Assembly (NCBI GenBank): GCA_002348535.1
Contig: DEBL01000277.1
Coordinates: 1-7,032 of the forward strand
Length of the DNA stretch: 7,032 nt
From: Deltaproteobacteria bacterium UBA2957
GTDB taxonomy: Bacteria > Myxococcota_A > UBA796
Direction: 5' to 3'
Positions within the stretch are counted from its first letter, which is position 1. Each line of letters starts with the position of its first letter. A program made the translations under genes and the position numbers. Below, one piece after another: positions 5,537 to 7,032 of this stretch. The notes beneath the pieces are model-generated. The model was not told the origin of the DNA and did not search any database. It saw only the letters and a list, made by a program, of their open reading frames with translations.

Positions 5537-6115
5537 ATGCGGATCACAAAAGTCTATACGAAGTTCGGAGATAAAGGGTCCACTCAACTAGTGGGTGGAC
5601 GTAAAGTTTCCAAGGGTGAACCTCGAATCGAGGCTTATGGGACCATAGACGAACTAAACTCAATTGTGGGCCTCGCGCGGACATTCAACGGCCGTTCCGA
5701 TGCAGGTGACGTTGTTGTGACGCGGATCGATGACATGCTCAAGGTGGTTCAAAACAAGCTTTTCTGTCTTGGGGCCGATCTCGCCACGTTGCCGAGTGAC
5801 CGCTGGGAGGGCATGGAGCGCGTCACGACCGCGGACATCAAGCAAGTGGAATCTTGGATCGACGACCTCAATGAAGAACTTCCGCCGTTGAAGGAATTCA
5901 TCCTGCCCGGCGGAGGTCCGGTGGGCGCCTTTCTTCACCAAGCGCGGACAGTGTGTCGTCGAGCCGAGCGAGTGCTGGTCCGACTTGGCGCCCTCGAGCC
6001 CGAAGCGCTTGATAGCAGCCTTCCCTACGTCAACCGCCTAAGCGACTACTTTTTCGTTCTTGGACGCTGGGCTGCCAAAGCCCACGACGAGCCCGAATTC
6101 CTGTGGGAACGCTAA
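5537..6115 (+). CDS. Cob(I)alamin adenosyltransferase, PduO type
   Basis: A 192-residue ATP:corrinoid adenosyltransferase of the PduO/MMAB family. It transfers the adenosyl group of ATP to cob(I)alamin, making the coenzyme B12 used by enzymes such as methylmalonyl-CoA mutase and class II ribonucleotide reductase; the family acts in the cytosol as a trimer. The N-terminal ATP-binding segment is clear: KVYTKFGDKGSTQLVGGRKV (5-24), then R30-IEAYGTIDELNS. The second conserved block is ILPGG (122-126) with FLHQARTVCRRAER (132-145), containing R137, R141, R142 and E144. The third is the VNRLSDYFF block with N166, R167 and D170. The usual TKTGDKG has Phe in place of the second Thr (residue 10). Length is normal for the family. 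Six G at 5527-5532 serve as a weak ribosome-binding site before ATG 5537. No other cobalamin gene or B12-dependent enzyme is in the window, and no B12 riboswitch fits in the short upstream gap. Confidence 0.95.
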   Translation: MRITKVYTKFGDKGSTQLVGGRKVSKGEPRIEAYGTIDELNSIVGLARTFNGRSDAGDVVVTRIDDMLKVVQNKLFCLGADLATLPSDRWEGMERVTTADIKQVESWIDDLNEELPPLKEFILPGGGPVGAFLHQARTVCRRAERVLVRLGALEPEALDSSLPYVNRLSDYFFVLGRWAAKAHDEPEFLWER

Positions 6116-7032
6116 AACTTCAGGTTCCAGCCCAGCACGCCACCGCCATCGAGCGACACGCCCACCCAGGTCATCCCTGCACCCAACGTGAGTGCGCTGG
6201 CGGCGCCAAGCACAAGGCCGTTGGTCAACGAACGTTTTTCTGCTAATGCTTTGCTCGTTGTTGCCGCTTCCCACTGGTCGTGAGCGCCGAACGACATCGC
6301 ATAGAGGGCAATCCCGCCTGCGATGAAGGCGCCGCCGCTGATCAATGCGGGTGTCTTCATTGGCGGGCGAGTCCGCTCAATTTTTTCGACGATCAAGCTC
6401 GAACCGGCAAATGTGGTCTCGCCGGCAGGTGCGTCGGCGTCGGTCAACAGCGAAGGGGGTAATGCGGCGCCATCGACGACCCAGACCTCCTCCACAGCGT
6501 TCCCTTCCACCTTTATCAGCTGGACAAAGTGCGGCCTGTCCGACGTCAGCATCGGTTCGCGCAACGGGCGCCCATCAACCGTCAATCGGTATCCCTCGGG
6601 TACCGCAAGGCGCTTTCCGCCTGCAGCATCAACGGGAGGCTTTCCCGCCTGCTCTCGCTGAAGCTCGAAGGAGGTGCGAACGGGGTGGCCCACCGGAACC
6701 TCAGCGACGTCCCAGTCAAAGGTAGGGTCAAGCTCCAAGGCGGACCGAAACCAGCGTTCGGCATTTACCGTGTCGTCCGAAACAAAGAAACTCAGACCAG
6801 CGTACCGGTAGATGCTCGCGAGCACCACTGGCGCAACCGGCGCGTCCATGCAGGGCAGACCAGCGACCAAGGCCTCCCCAGGGGCTCGCAGCCTTAGCGT
6901 GTTCATGTCACCGCTTCGAAGGGCCTCTGACATTGCGGTGAGGTCCGACCCAAGCTGGGTCGCCGTGTAGGGGGCGGGACACGCCGCAGCTACAGACTGG
7001 TGGCCCAATAATCCGGCAAAAATGCATGGAAG
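6112..7032 (-). CDS. Exported protein with TPR-like segment and two C-terminal hydrophobic segments, start beyond right edge
   Basis: The minus-strand frame is open to the right edge, giving 306 visible residues. A TTG at 7008 could be called the start, but the codons before it read LPCIFAGLL and continue as GHQSVAAAC, which is the hydrophobic core and A-x-A cleavage site of a signal peptide, so the true start is probably outside the window. In numbering from the edge, a helical region around 66-108 resembles a tetratricopeptide unit (IYRYAGLSFF, then AERWFRSALELDP). A beta-rich segment at about 138-188 includes EGYRLTVDGRPL, like PEGA-type carbohydrate or surface domains. Two hydrophobic helices or strands follow (about 227-248 and 272-294), with a short polar loop between them. 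The final residues GGGVLGWNLKF could be a terminal beta strand. It looks like a lineage-specific envelope protein of unknown role. Its TAG stop shares four bases with the adenosyltransferase TAA stop. Confidence 0.78.
   Translation of the reverse strand, partial: LPCIFAGLLGHQSVAAACPAPYTATQLGSDLTAMSEALRSGDMNTLRLRAPGEALVAGLPCMDAPVAPVVLASIYRYAGLSFFVSDDTVNAERWFRSALELDPTFDWDVAEVPVGHPVRTSFELQREQAGKPPVDAAGGKRLAVPEGYRLTVDGRPLREPMLTSDRPHFVQLIKVEGNAVEEVWVVDGAALPPSLLTDADAPAGETTFAGSSLIVEKIERTRPPMKTPALISGGAFIAGGIALYAMSFGAHDQWEAATTSKALAEKRSLTNGLVLGAASALTLGAGMTWVGVSLDGGGVLGWNLKF

Noticed and set aside
6106..6128. GGAAC/GTTCC inverted repeat around the overlapping stops as a terminator
   Set aside because: Only five base pairs with a 13-base loop and no T-tract on either strand; too weak to call.

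Overview
The window is GC-rich bacterial chromosomal DNA with densely packed genes on alternating strands. A surface lipoprotein with a long Asp-Ala stretch and a lamin-tail domain, a Fanconi-type FAN1 nuclease, and a signal-peptide protein with a TPR-like region and two C-terminal hydrophobic segments together suggest a myxobacterium-like lineage (Myxococcota or a related former deltaproteobacterium). This assignment is inference; there is no rRNA or other marker gene here.

Layout, left to right. A minus-strand membrane protein starts near 338 and runs off the left edge. Divergent from it is a FAN1-like VRR-NUC nuclease (422-2116), followed 19 bases later by a BolA-family gene (2136-2366). 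A strong bidirectional terminator (2381-2413) separates BolA from a convergent minus-strand gene for a lamin-tail lipoprotein (2429-3877). A divergent intergenic region with a perfect 14-bp palindrome leads into a plus-strand short-chain dehydrogenase (3983-4771). Its 3' end overlaps that of a minus-strand gene of unknown function (4761-5453). A second divergent region, carrying a perfect TGTGTGA-N5-TCACACA inverted repeat, leads to a PduO-type cob(I)alamin adenosyltransferase (5537-6115). Its stop codon overlaps the stop of a minus-strand exported protein with a TPR-like region, which runs off the right edge (6112 to beyond 7032).

How the genes relate. Only FAN1 and bolA look like one transcription unit. 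The rest are single genes in divergent or convergent pairs, so the window mixes housekeeping functions (crosslink repair, Fe-S/redox-linked BolA, cobalamin cofactor activation, an oxidoreductase) with lineage-specific envelope proteins. There are no mobile elements, CRISPR arrays, tRNAs or rRNAs, and no defence island. The least explained items are the left-edge membrane protein, the 230-residue protein with a basic Ala/Lys linker, the Asp-Ala repeat lipoprotein and the two palindromic sites in the divergent promoter regions.
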